Source: Beroe ovata
Taxonomy: Eukaryota > Ctenophora > Nuda > Beroida > Beroidae
DNA length: 17,474 nucleotides
NCBI GenBank assembly: GCA_946803715.1
Contig: CAMPET010000235.1
Location: forward strand, 1 to 17,474
Reading direction: 5' to 3'
Below are positions 9,451 through 17,474 of the stretch, in pieces; within the stretch, counting starts at the first letter, position 1, and each line of letters starts with the position of its first letter. The notes beneath the pieces are model-generated. The model ran no database searches. It was not told where the DNA came from and was given only the letters and a program-made list of their open reading frames with translations. Position numbers and translations under genes: made by a program.

Positions 9451-10600
9451 GTAGACCTTTCAATGAAGCAGCTGTTACCGATTCTGACACTTTTCTCTGT
9501 GTGTGTGTGTGTCTCTGTTGGTGTCTGTGTATGTATAGTCAATAATGTGTCTGTGTGTGTATGCGTGTGTATGCGTGTATGCGTGTCTCTGTGTATCTCA
9601 ATCTGTCTATCTATATCATTATGTGCTCTATATCATCACGGTAGCGTGATTAGGATCAGTCATGCAGCAATGAACTGTCATTGGTGCATGACTGGGTGAT
9701 TTTGTCATTGCGCTAGTGCTCTTATCATGTAATGTGTAACGAGGGTGTCGCATAAACTCGTATCTAAGGAAAACGTAACAAGGATTGTTTCTAAAGTATA
9801 ACAAAGAATATAGCAAAGAATGTTACGAAATGTAACGAAAGAATGTCACGATGGGACCACGATCGGGTTGATCATAATATGGAGTTGTAAATCGTTAATC
9901 AAGTGAAAAACATAATGCACCTGGTACTTTTGCATAATATAATGCCGATGAAACTTCGATATTATGATAAGTTGATTCTTGGCTGAAACTTGAAGGTTCA
10001 TTCAACTATGAACATGGTTTGAAATGGCTACATCCACAAGCTTACTTCTCGCGTTTTACTCACAAATAAGTTATAAGATGGAAGTCAAAACGGTATAATA
10101 TGTGGTCGTGCATACAGCTCTATTGATGAATACCGAACTGAATCTATGGGCTATAGTAATAATGTATCTCGTGTTCACTGTTCAGTGAGAGCTATGGTAG
10201 TATTATGGCGACCAAGTTCTGATCCAAATGCACCATAACGCAAAGGATGAATGGGTTGAAGATAACTCGTGATGTTGAGGGTGAAGAAATGGTCTCAATT
10301 CTGAGTATAAATCGTTTTTATTGTATCAAGATTCATCGATACTACATTGCATGTCTCTGCTTCATTCCACAAGTTATAAAGCACTTCTTTTACCCAATTG
10401 GAGTCATGAAAATATCTTGGATAATGGGTTTGGAGTTTTTCCCCGAGTATTTGCGTTCGCAGAATAATATGATAATGTCACCACTGATCAATGAATTCTA
10501 CTCAATTCGATCCACAGTTGGAGATAGTAGGTTTAAAGGGAATTCACTTTGGTGATTGGTTGGGATTTGGGAATGCCGTCATGACCCATTTTGAGATGAG
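9451..10600. other. Spacer between divergent globin and homeobox genes
   Basis: A (TG)n tract lies at 9497-9592. Near 9775-9860 there are diverged repeats of taacaaagaat / taacgaaagaatg. A forward open frame of 102 codons at 10247-10555 has no recognisable domain and AT-driven composition. No gene is supportable. Regulatory sequence for both flanking genes is expected here. Confidence 0.5.
9497..9592. repeat. (TG)n microsatellite
   Basis: TG repeat interrupted by tc, ta and cg steps and a non-repeat segment at about 9534-9545. Confidence 0.88.
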
Positions 10601-10613
10601 GTGCTACTTGAAA

Positions 10614-10834
10614 CACGTGTTTTGAGATCACGTGTGAGAAGATGTGACTGGAATCACGTGTTCCGGTATGTTGGGTCGGATATCCCGGTATGAGGGGGAA
10701 GATCCAATTTCCTAGTGAAGTATCATATCCTGCTCATGCTCCTCTAATGAGGTTATCCGAGGAGGGTGTTGTAGACTGAATGCTTGTGATGCTGTCACGT
10801 GCTGTCACGTGACCTGTCTCAATGAGGTCATGTG
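10614..10834. promoter_or_regulatory. E-box (CACGTG) cluster upstream of the homeobox gene
   Basis: Five exact CACGTG palindromes start at 10614, 10629, 10655, 10796 and 10806, and a CATGTG is at 10829. Several are the extended form TCACGTG. The pair at 10796 and 10806 is a tandem ctgtcacgtg. This is the classic site for bHLH-leucine zipper factors (Myc/Max, USF, MITF/TFE). Five copies in about 200 bases are far more than chance predicts, and they sit 30 to 250 bases upstream of the TATA box. Confidence 0.75.
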
Positions 10835-10843
10835 ACTGCAATC

Positions 10844-10870
10844 ATTGGGGCGGGTGATGCACTATATAAG
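10844..10870 (+). promoter_or_regulatory. Core promoter: inverted CCAAT, GC box, TATA box
   Basis: ATTGG (10844-10848) overlaps GGGGCGGG (10847-10854), and TATATAAG lies at 10863-10870. A transcription start near 10893 is expected from the usual spacing, which decides the start codon of the homeobox gene in favour of 10920. Confidence 0.75.
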
Positions 10871-10919
10871 CCCTCTAATGACCCCTGAAGACCTATGTTC
10901 ATTTTTTGCCATCATCACT

Positions 10920-11675
10920 ATGACAACTTCCTATCCCGACACTTCTTCTCCCTCTCTCTACGACCCTATCAAGAAGGAGTTAGAGAACCAGGGTCTGTTC
11001 CTTACCGATGGTTCTCTCCCCCGTCTCTACTCAGTTATCAAGGAGGAGGTCATGAAGCAGGAGGCGAACTGCCAGCTCCAAATCAAGTCTGAACCCGATG
11101 ACAATGACACCTGCTACGAGCCGGTCATCCCCCCTGCTGAACCATCTCACCCTGTGACCCACAGTCCTCCCAGTCCCTCTCCTCCTGAGTTCCCCTCCAC
11201 TCAGCCAAACTACCCAACCCCAAACACCACTCCTCCAGTGTGGCTGTCACAATCTCTCATGCCTCACAACATGCCCCCCTACGTCTCCTACATCTACGGG
11301 CAGCCTCCTTTCATCCCATTCCCCATCTCCACTCCTGCTCCAGCCGTATACGGTCAGCCCCTCACCCGACTACCCATCCACTTTCCCGACCAGACGACGA
11401 GTGAGAGCTCTGCCGGCAAGATGAAGAGAGCCCGGACAGACCTGACTAAAGCTCATCTCATGGTACTGGAGGCTGCGTTCTCCAGGTCACACTACACGAG
11501 GGGGTCGGAACGGGATGATCTGGCCATGCAGCTGAAAGTTTCCCCCAAGACGGTGACTATCTGGTTCCAGAACAGACGAGCTCGGCTCAGGGCGGAGCAG
11601 AGGCAGAACGGGATCCTGCAGCTAGCAGCCCAGACTGGAGAGAGTGACATTGGGAAGATTGCTGATTTCAGATGA
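10920..11675 (+). CDS. Homeodomain transcription factor, PRD-like or unclassified, intronless
   Basis: ATG at 10920 is the first ATG after the expected transcription start and has A at -3. In-frame ATGs at 10857 and 10878 lie on or just after the TATA box. The product has 251 residues. The homeodomain covers 168-227 without insertions: R5, T6, L8, L16, E17, F20, Y25, R31, L38, V45, WFQNRR (48-53), A54 and R55. Gln50 with Ala54 is typical of PRD-like or related classes rather than ANTP (Met54) or TALE. No paired domain or octapeptide is visible. The N-terminal region holds three SUMO acceptor motifs of the form psi-K-x-E: IKKE (K18), IKEE (K41) and IKSE (K56). The first two sit in a repeated LY-xx-IKxE block. 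Residues 66-165 are rich in Pro, Ser and Thr, as in activation or repression domains. It should act in the nucleus on TAAT-type sites. Family assignment needs a tree. Confidence 0.93.
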   Translation: MTTSYPDTSSPSLYDPIKKELENQGLFLTDGSLPRLYSVIKEEVMKQEANCQLQIKSEPDDNDTCYEPVIPPAEPSHPVTHSPPSPSPPEFPSTQPNYPTPNTTPPVWLSQSLMPHNMPPYVSYIYGQPPFIPFPISTPAPAVYGQPLTRLPIHFPDQTTSESSAGKMKRARTDLTKAHLMVLEAAFSRSHYTRGSERDDLAMQLKVSPKTVTIWFQNRRARLRAEQRQNGILQLAAQTGESDIGKIADFR

Positions 11676-11940
11676 TTCTTGTATCCATCTGTTTTTATTA
11701 TCTGCTTTGTTTTTAAAGTATTATTATCCTATCGATATCCTATTATTATCCTATCGATATCAATTTCAACACCACCAAGCTATGCCTCTCAGTTCTCGAA
11801 AGTACCATCAATTTAAATAGTCAACATACCGTTCCATTTTTTAACCTTCACCATCCAAACTCCAAATAATGAAAGAGATCGTGATTTTTATATGAACTCG
11901 GTGTAACCAACACAACAATTATAGGTAGTTCAATGTAACC
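11676..11940. other. Short intergenic region with a 22-base direct repeat
   Basis: Two copies of a unit beginning tattattatcctatcgatat lie at 11719-11740 and 11741-11762, in the homeobox 3' untranslated region. No canonical AATAAA is seen. The next gene's ATG is only 265 bases after the stop, so the 3' end of one gene and the promoter of the next are nearly contiguous. Confidence 0.6.
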
Positions 11941-12954
11941 ATGGCCTCGCGGGTTCTACAGCGATGTGTGAGAGACTTGTATCCTGGGAATGTTGTTCAC
12001 ATGCAGGTAGCAACGAAAATCAGCAACCCCCTAAAGAAGCCCAAGAGGAAGGTGGATACAACGTTTGTTGAGAAGGAAGCCGAGAACATCGCGTTCAGGC
12101 AGAAGAAGCTAAGTCAGGAGGAGGACGTACAGTACAGAAGAGCTCAGATAGTTTCAAACATGGTTAGTTTTTCAAACGTGGTATTGCATGGTATAGGTAG
12201 TTACATTGTTGAAATAGGTGCTGAATATTCAGAAATTCCGCGACGCAGTTTCAATGAACATTGTGTAGGTCTTTCCAAATTCTAATTAATCACGGGCAAG
12301 ATCAAGATTAATCGAGAATGGCACTGATACAAATTTTTCTGCCTAATTGATTACCAATTAGCTTAGCTACTATGATTAAGCTGAACGTCAACTTGTTCAG
12401 AAACAAACTCGATCGTGGATAACCCCAGAGCTGAAGTCGTGGATCTACGATAGACTGCTCAACTCATTCCACCTTGTGTGCATCATTATATTCGGATGTA
12501 AGTGACAATTCTACTAACCTGTGTCAGTGTGAATGAATGTACCCGGACTTGCATTTTCACTCAAAACGCATTTAAATATCGTGTGTTTTCCAACATCGCG
12601 TATGTGGACAAATGGAAGAAAAAGACGCGCAATTGTTAGCAATTGTACGCAGTTTCCACTGTAAAGTGCGCGTCTTCTTCTTTCCGTCCACTTTTACTTC
12701 CATGTGTACACATACTGGTTATAGTCCACACCCTATTGTTCTCAGGGTTTGTCGTGGTTATGTACGAGGAAGGGCGGATGAGGTACAAGATGTACAGATT
12801 CTCACAGAAAGTAGCCAAGGATCTAGCCGATGAGCTGGGCATGGAGCGGGTCCCCTCAAGTATACCCAAGAAGGAGAAACCTCTTGGAAAAATGCCAAGA
12901 GAATTTTACTACAAAGAGCAGGAGGAGGGCAGTCCCACACTGCAGACGGAATGA
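11941..12954 (+). CDS. Unrecognised single-pass membrane protein, three exons
   Basis: Exons are 11941-12162, 12401-12497 and 12746-12954. The donors are gttagt and gtaagt, the acceptors are gttcag and tctcag, and all phases agree. The start has context aaccATGg. The product has 175 residues. The N terminus MASRVLQRCVRDL could form an amphipathic presequence, followed by a basic cluster KKPKRK (32-37) and a charged, Glu/Lys/Gln-rich stretch (41-69). After TRSWITPELKSWIYDR there is one strong hydrophobic helix at about 93-113 (LLNSFHLVCIIIFGWFVVVM). The tail is charged and ends PREFYYKEQEEGSPTLQTE. A small mitochondrial inner-membrane or other single-pass protein fits this shape, but I recognise no family. 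Codon pattern and splice sites make a real gene very likely. It lies downstream of, and parallel to, the homeobox gene. Confidence 0.85.
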
Positions 12955-13151
12955 GGAGTGAAGAGAAGAGGACGACTGAATGATATAGACTGTGTCCATG
13001 TTGTGCTGTGATGATAGCCTCATGATGAAGATATACTGGTTTTCCCAAAGTTCCAGGGAAGACGTGACCCTCAATTTGATGAGAATGTTAAATTATTGCA
13101 ATAATGAATGCTCGTTTTATTCAATTCCGGAGAATACAGTAACACACAACA

Positions 13152-13616
13152 ATGACTAGGATCAGCTACGAGGCCCTGATCTACGCGTTCGTGTAGTGAA
13201 TTGCTGCCGGACCAGTGAAATAAACCCTGGTACTCATCATAATGGCTCAGTTCAGGCGTGACAACTGTTCACCCAGGCCACTTAGCGCTTTAGATTGGAT
13301 CATATTCGTATCAATTCATGCGATGGACTAGCCTATCTTTCTGTGTAGAGATGAAATTATTGCTTTATTTCGCCAATGGGTGGGGTCAGAACTTGAGCTC
13401 AATAATGACATCTATATGATGACATGAGCTCTCGCGATGATGGGGTATTACTGTAGTATGTAAATCTGCAATGACCTTTTCAGTCACAAACAGAAGAAGA
13501 ATCAACGACGGAATGGAAAACGGCGTTTATTGAGACAGAAAGCGGCAAAAGCAAGGGAATCTCAGGAAATCCTCTCTGACGAGGAACAGTCAGTTGATCA
13601 TACAGCTTTACTTTGA
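13152..13616 (+). CDS. Tentative two-exon basic small protein (57 residues)
   Basis: The second exon, 13484-13616, is the stronger part. It follows a good acceptor, gaccttttcag, and reads HKQKKNQRRNGKRRLLRQKA, then an acidic tail SDEEQSVDHTALL and a stop. The only first exon I can fit is 13152-13192, MTRISYEALIYAF, with a donor gtagtg in matching phase 2. The start context is acaATGa. The product would be very basic in the middle, suggesting RNA or nucleolar binding, and acidic at the end. Alternatively the second exon is the last exon of a longer gene with earlier exons I cannot see. No homology is recognised. Confidence 0.4.
13219..13224 (+). terminator. Possible poly(A) signal
   Basis: AATAAA lies 264 bases after the stop of the membrane-protein gene. 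It falls inside the proposed intron of the small basic gene, so it is a signal for the first or a chance match. Confidence 0.3.
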
Positions 13617-13652
13617 CACGAGCGACGCGTGACCCAGTTTTATGTAACCTTT

Positions 13653-13687
13653 CTGAGTACTCAGCTTCTGAGTATAAATTGTACTCA
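13653..13687 (+). promoter_or_regulatory. TATA box flanked by palindromic CTGAGTA elements
   Basis: TATAAA is at 13673-13678, about 55 bases before the ATG at 13731. A perfect 12-base palindrome CTGAGTACTCAG is at 13653-13664. A second CTGAGTA half-site overlaps the TATA box, and its partner TACTCA follows at 13682. Repeated half-sites around a TATA box are a plausible regulator site. No factor can be named. Confidence 0.5.
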
Positions 13688-13730
13688 ACGTGTGCGAATC
13701 AGTGCCTAGTCTCTAGGTGTACAACGGTTA

Positions 13731-16276
13731 ATGGCAGGTAACAATAACGAATATTTCAGCGTTTTACTGGAGAAGGAACGAAGGCGTATAGCTATAAAGA
13801 GGTAACACTATTGTCGATTATCTCCGACTCGCGTCTCCCCCATCCCCTCCCTTTCTCTCTCCCCCCTTCCCACCCTCCAATTCCCTCAGTCCCTCCCTGC
13901 TTCCCTCCCTCCCTCCCTCCCCCCCTCCCTCCCTCTCTCCCTCCTTTTTTTTTTCTATCTTTCTTTGTCTTTCGCTTTATTGCTGTGTTTCTAGCTGTGT
14001 TGCTGTGTTTATTGCTGTTTTGCTGTGTTTATTGCTGTGTTNNNNNNNNNNNNNNNNNNNNNNNNNNNNNNNNNNNNNNNNNNNNNNNNNNNNNNNNNNN
14101 NNNNNNNNNNNNNNNNNNNNNNNNNNNNNNNNNNNNNNNNNNNNNNNNNNNNNNNNNNNNNNNNNNNNNNNNNNNNNNNNNNNNNNNNNNNNNNNNNNNN
14201 NNNNNNNNNNNNNNNNNNNNNNNNNNNNNNNNNNNNNNNNNNNNNNNNNNNNNNNNNNNNNNNNNNNNNNNNNNNNNNNNNNNNNNNNNNNNNNNNNNNN
14301 NNNNNNNNNNNNNNNNNNNNNNNNNNNNNNNNNNNNNNNNNNNNNNNNNNNNNNNNNNNNNNNNNNNNNNNNNNNNNNNNNNNNNNNNNNNNNNNNNNNN
14401 NNNNNNNNNNNNNNNNNNNNNNNNNNNNNNNNNNNNNNNNNNNNNNNNNNNNNNNNNNNNNNNNNNNNNNNNNNNNNNNNNNNNNNNNNNNNNNNNNNNN
14501 NNNNNNNNNNNNNNNNNNNNNNNNNNNNNNNNNNNNNNNNNNNNNNNNNNNNNNNNNNNNNNNNNNNNNNNNNNNNNNNNNNNNNNNNNNNNNNNNNNNN
14601 NNNNNNNNNNNNNNNNNNNNNNNNNNNNNNNNNNNNNNNNNNNNNNNNNNNNNNNNNNNNNNNNNNNNNNNNNNNNNNNNNNNNNNNNNNNNNNNNNNNN
14701 NNNNNNNNNNNNNNNNNNNNNNNNNNNNNNNNNNNNNNNNNNNNNNNNNNNNNNNNNNNNNNNNNNNNNNNNNNNNNNNNNNNNNNNNNNNNNNNNNNNN
14801 NNNNNNNNNNNNNNNNNNNNNNNNNNNNNNNNNNNNNNNNNNNNNNNNNNNNNNNNNNNNNNNNNNNNNNNNNNNNNNNNNNNNNNNNNNNNNNNNNNNN
14901 NNNNNNNNNNNNNNNNNNNNNNNNNNNNNNNNNNNNNNNNNNNNNNNNNNNNNNNNNNNNNNNNNNNNNNNNNNTGTGTGTGTGTAGGTGTGTAGGTGTG
15001 TGTGTATGTGTGTATGTGTCTGTGTGTATGTGTGTGTATGTGTGTTTGTGAGTGTGTGTGTGAGTGTATGTGTGTTTGTGTGTGTGTGTGAGTGTTCAGG
15101 TTTTGTTTAAGGCACGTGCCTGGTTCACGGGGGGTCCTATCATGGTATGTACACATTACATCACAACCGTGTGTTTAAGTAAGTATAGCATACACTCGAC
15201 TATTGTGTGTTGAATGTAACAAGCAAGTGTCCTTGCCAACTATGAGACACAGTCTCTGACCACCGCTGAGAAACCACGTGATTCTCAGTCTTGCACCTCA
15301 TTGGCCAGCTTCACTCTTAGCTCAAATTTGATTGGCTCCTTGCTCACTATATTCGACCGTTCGACATATTCCTATCGTAGACTCCAGTCACACATATTAT
15401 GAGACAGTGTGTTTCGCATCTCCGTATCAGTTTCGCAGACTTGTGCAAAGCTAGCATCGCGAATAGAGTCACTTGTTATCTTGCAACTGTTCAACTGGTT
15501 AAATCTCTGGGCAATCTCTATGATATGCGTGAATTTCACTTGTGTCGTGTTTTATTGCGCTTCTTGTCATCTTCACTGCGAACATAAGTACCAACCATTC
15601 TGGGGTCGGGTTAATATCATTTCATTGAACATTCATTGAATATCGCGTAGATATAAACGTGGCCCGTGCTCTAGACAAAATTTCCTTGTGTTACGTCAAC
15701 TTTTTTCTTGGGCTATGTGTTTGTATATGTGTGTCTGCGTTTCGGTTAGCATGTGTATTGTGTGTGAAATGTGAATGTGTGAATGTGTCTCTGTGTGCGT
15801 TTTGCGCGTGTCTTCTGACCTACACTCTGTACAAAATGACCCCGTGGGCGTCAATGAACTGTGACTATAGAATCCATTGCAACTGTTGAATATTCAGGTT
15901 CGCTGATACCTCACTTTATCAGCTGCGCTGTCTTTGTAGCGTTTGAATCGTTGCCAATGTTTTACTGTTTTATCTGAATAAGTCCCGTAAGTTCCAAGCA
16001 GTGCCTTTGATAACTTGAATTGAACTCAATCAGTGATCCGATCGACAATTTAAAGGAAACTTACGAATACTCAGCACATGGCCAATGGCCATTTACCATA
16101 CCCAAACTGTTATAGTTATGTTCAGATAACCAATGGAGTTATAGTTGGAACCAATTACTAACTAAATGTTCCACCAGCAAAGGATTCGAGAAGAGTTTGA
16201 ACAACTTCAGAACAAGGAAAAAGTGGTTGCTCCAGCCATTACCAAGCTCAAGACAGTGGACTCTGAGAGTCGCGAG
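13731..16276 (+). CDS. Coiled-coil protein, 5' part; intron contains the assembly gap
   Basis: The first exon, 13731-13801, encodes MAGNNNEYFSVLLEKERRR and a few more residues. It ends in phase 2 at gtaaca, and a TATA box lies 53 bases upstream. A convincing later exon ends at 16276 (donor gtacac) and reads IREEFEQLQNKEKVVAPAIT and on to DSESRE. If it starts at 16183 (acceptor caaag) it joins the first exon in phase, giving a continuous Glu/Lys/Arg/Gln-rich helix of coiled-coil character. If it starts at the better acceptor ccaccag (16177), an unseen exon must lie between, perhaps in the gap. A further possible exon at 16363-16411 (NNEPPYKIPPATAQHK) is not in phase with this frame, where a stop would follow after two codons. 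No family is recognised. The gene is therefore partial. Confidence 0.5.
13836..14041. repeat. Polypyrimidine tract and 20-base tandem repeat at the gap edge
   Basis: 13836-13960 is almost pure C/T (ccctccctccc type) with a T run. 13979-14041 repeats gctgtgtttattgctgtttt-like units. Low complexity on both sides explains why assembly failed at 14042. Confidence 0.85.
14042..14974. other. Assembly gap (933 N)
   Basis: Run of N between a TGCTG-rich repeat and a (TG)n tract. Open frames spanning it are meaningless. Exons of the flanking gene could be hidden here. Confidence 1.
14975..15093. repeat. (TG)n microsatellite at the right edge of the gap
   Basis: TG repeat with ta, ag and tc interruptions. 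It probably continues into the gap. Confidence 0.92.
15110..15340. promoter_or_regulatory. Promoter-like block: two CACGTG palindromes and two inverted CCAAT boxes
   Basis: A perfect 12-base palindrome AGGCACGTGCCT lies at 15110-15121. A second CACGTG at 15275-15280 is flanked by 7-base inverted arms CTGAGAA (15266) and TTCTCAG (15282). ATTGG boxes follow at 15300 and 15331, 31 bases apart. This combination resembles an animal promoter or enhancer, possibly an internal promoter of the coiled-coil gene. No confident exon follows directly. Confidence 0.4.
15341..16170. other. Interval without supportable exons
   Basis: Overlapping open frames of 62 to 76 codons at 15399-15639 and 15659-15889 have no recognisable motif. 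The latter is driven by a degenerate (TG)n tract at 15715-15810. It is interpreted as intron of the coiled-coil gene, or as 5' sequence if the promoter-like block is real. Confidence 0.4.
15715..15810. repeat. Degenerate (TG)n tract
   Basis: TG-rich with many substitutions, e.g. tgtgtttgtatatgtgtgtc, an older version of the other microsatellites. Confidence 0.7.
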
Positions 16277-16277
16277 G

Positions 16278-16330
16278 TACACAGACACAAACACACACAC
16301 ACACACACACAGACACACACACACACACAG
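16278..16330. repeat. (CA)n microsatellite
   Basis: CA repeat starting directly after the donor at 16277. It is the only tract in the window with CA rather than TG on the + strand. Confidence 0.92.
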
Positions 16331-16411
16331 AGCTCGTGATTTTCCATTGCTGTTCTTGCCAGAAACAATGAACCCCCCTACAAAATCCCCCCTGCTACTG
16401 CTCAACACAAG

Positions 16412-17000
16412 GTATCACAGCTCACAATTGCACCGAAATCATGAAAACGTGGTCAATCAAGAAATGCACGTACATTACTACCAGTGTGTATGTGTGTGAC
16501 TAAGTTTTATAGTAGTGCGCCAGACAAAATGATCAATTTGTCTTGAGTTCAATTAAAATTGCTATCGTTCGACAAAGATTTTTGCGAGGGCAATTTGCCC
16601 CCACATTTGTCAGAAGTTTCGCGATAGCAGTCAGTGGGCAAATATTGCGTGTCAGAGAATAAATTGCACGAGTATGATGATCGTAGTGTACAGCTGAGAT
16701 CATGGGCAAGAATGTTCAAGAGAAATGACAATTGAGAGAGAGTTCACACTTCACACAGAGAGACTCACTATACGATGAGTGTTTCAAATTCATTAAAATT
16801 CGGGGATATTTCACCCGATCTCTGTAGTTAGCAGCATCAATTGAGTAGCGATCTATCACGAGAAATAGTATTAAATTTGACCGAATCACTGCGTTGAGGA
16901 AATGAAGAACTCTGATTAAACTCTGCGATAACTATAATTCATTGGGTGAGCTGATATAACTTACTGATTTATCCACGCGACTTATAGGCAGGTGTTATCA
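16412..17000. other. Interval with no visible gene
   Basis: AT-rich sequence with short open frames only. A near-palindrome gggcaatttgccc at about 16589 is the only structure noted. Confidence 0.5.
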
Positions 17001-17122
17001 AGGGGCTGGCAAGCCCCTCGCGGCATCTGTAGGTAGTGTTACACATGCGAGCAAAAAGGGCCCGAAGGGCCCTTTTTGCGAGCTCGCTCACCGAGGCGGC
17101 CCGAAGGGCCGACTCGGTGAGC
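17001..17122. repeat. Cluster of three hairpins, two sharing one GC-rich tip
   Basis: Hairpin 1: AGGGGCT (17001-17007), loop GGCA, AGCCCCT (17012-17018). Hairpin 2: a perfect 13-base stem GCAAAAAGGGCCC (17051-17063), loop GAA, partner 17067-17079; an outer GCGAGC/GCTCGC pairing is also possible. Hairpin 3: a 10-base stem GCTCACCGAG (17086-17095) with CTCGGTGAGC (17113-17122), a 2x2 internal loop, then GGCCC-GAA-GGGCC (17098-17110). The tip GGCCCGAAGGGCC is the same in hairpins 2 and 3. This is much more GC-rich than its surroundings. It is either a mobile fold-back element or a structured RNA. Confidence 0.8.
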
Positions 17123-17474
17123 TTTGTGCGTTTATGTAACGCGCGAAAAGCTGCGACGCTTGCCAGACCCTATACATATGTTTTTCCAAACTAGCCGAAT
17201 TTCGACTATGAATAACTCCGTTTCCTTTTATCCGATTGTTATGAAACTTGATATCCCGTCGATTTGTATCATAGAGACGCAGCAACAAAAATTTGAAGTC
17301 AATCGGTTGAGAAATGACAAAGTTATAACAACTTGAAATTGCCGAAATCGAGGGTGTTCTTGTTAAATAGGGTTACGACCATATATATAGATAGATAGAT
17401 AGATACATCTATATAGGTAGAGAACAATTTTAACACAAAAGTGTACCCTCTTTGAATGCCCATATCTTTTGAAC
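17123..17474. repeat. Repeat-like block to the window end, with GATA microsatellite
   Basis: The style (aataactccgtttcc, ggttgagaaatgacaaagtt) is that of dispersed non-coding repeats, and it starts directly after the hairpins. A 70-codon open frame inside has no domain. A gata run with a tatata edge lies at 17381-17416. I cannot test copy number from one window. Confidence 0.4.

Noticed and set aside
10247-10555. 102-codon forward open frame
   Set aside because: No motif, no splice or promoter support, and composition typical of AT-rich spacer.
13811-15156. Open frames of 320-394 codons
   Set aside because: Nearly all their length is the N gap and adjoining low-complexity sequence.
1-17474. 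CRISPR array, prophage, bacterial operon or insertion sequence
   Set aside because: The tandem repeats have no unique spacers of constant length, and the genes are spliced animal-type genes.

Overview
This is a window of nuclear DNA from a compact animal genome. It has spliced protein genes with short GT-AG introns, TATA boxes, AATAAA signals, many (TG)n microsatellites and one 933-base assembly gap. The near-invariant splicing factor PHF5A, a non-TALE homeodomain, a globin and a Ras/Rho-like GTPase packed a few hundred bases to 1.5 kb apart suggest an early-branching metazoan. A sponge is my best guess from the style and density, but the window alone does not prove it.

Layout. 1-892 is non-coding and partly repeat-like, with an inverted repeat. 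893-1559 (+) is PHF5A in two exons. 2027-3559 (-) is a four-exon small GTPase, convergent with PHF5A. 3560-7130 is gene-poor and carries three (TG)n tracts and small tandem repeats. 7569-9261 (-) is a six-exon globin, reconstructed here from phase-consistent splice sites. Its last exon predicts a basic linker and a C-terminal membrane helix. 9451-10600 is a spacer ending in a cluster of CACGTG E-boxes. 10920-11675 (+) is an intronless homeobox gene with a TATA box. 11941-12954 (+) is a three-exon, single-pass membrane protein that I do not recognise. 13152-13616 (+) is a tentative two-exon 57-residue basic protein. 13731-16276 (+) is the start of a coiled-coil protein gene whose first intron holds the gap. 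17001-17122 holds three successive hairpins, two with the same GGCCC-GAA-GGGCC tip, next to a repeat-like block that runs to the window end.

The genes do not form a pathway; they are independent eukaryotic transcription units. The points most worth following are the apparently tail-anchored globin, the GTPase that lacks the residues needed for GTP hydrolysis, the splice sites embedded in tandem repeats in that gene, the E-box array in front of the homeobox gene, and the hairpin cluster.
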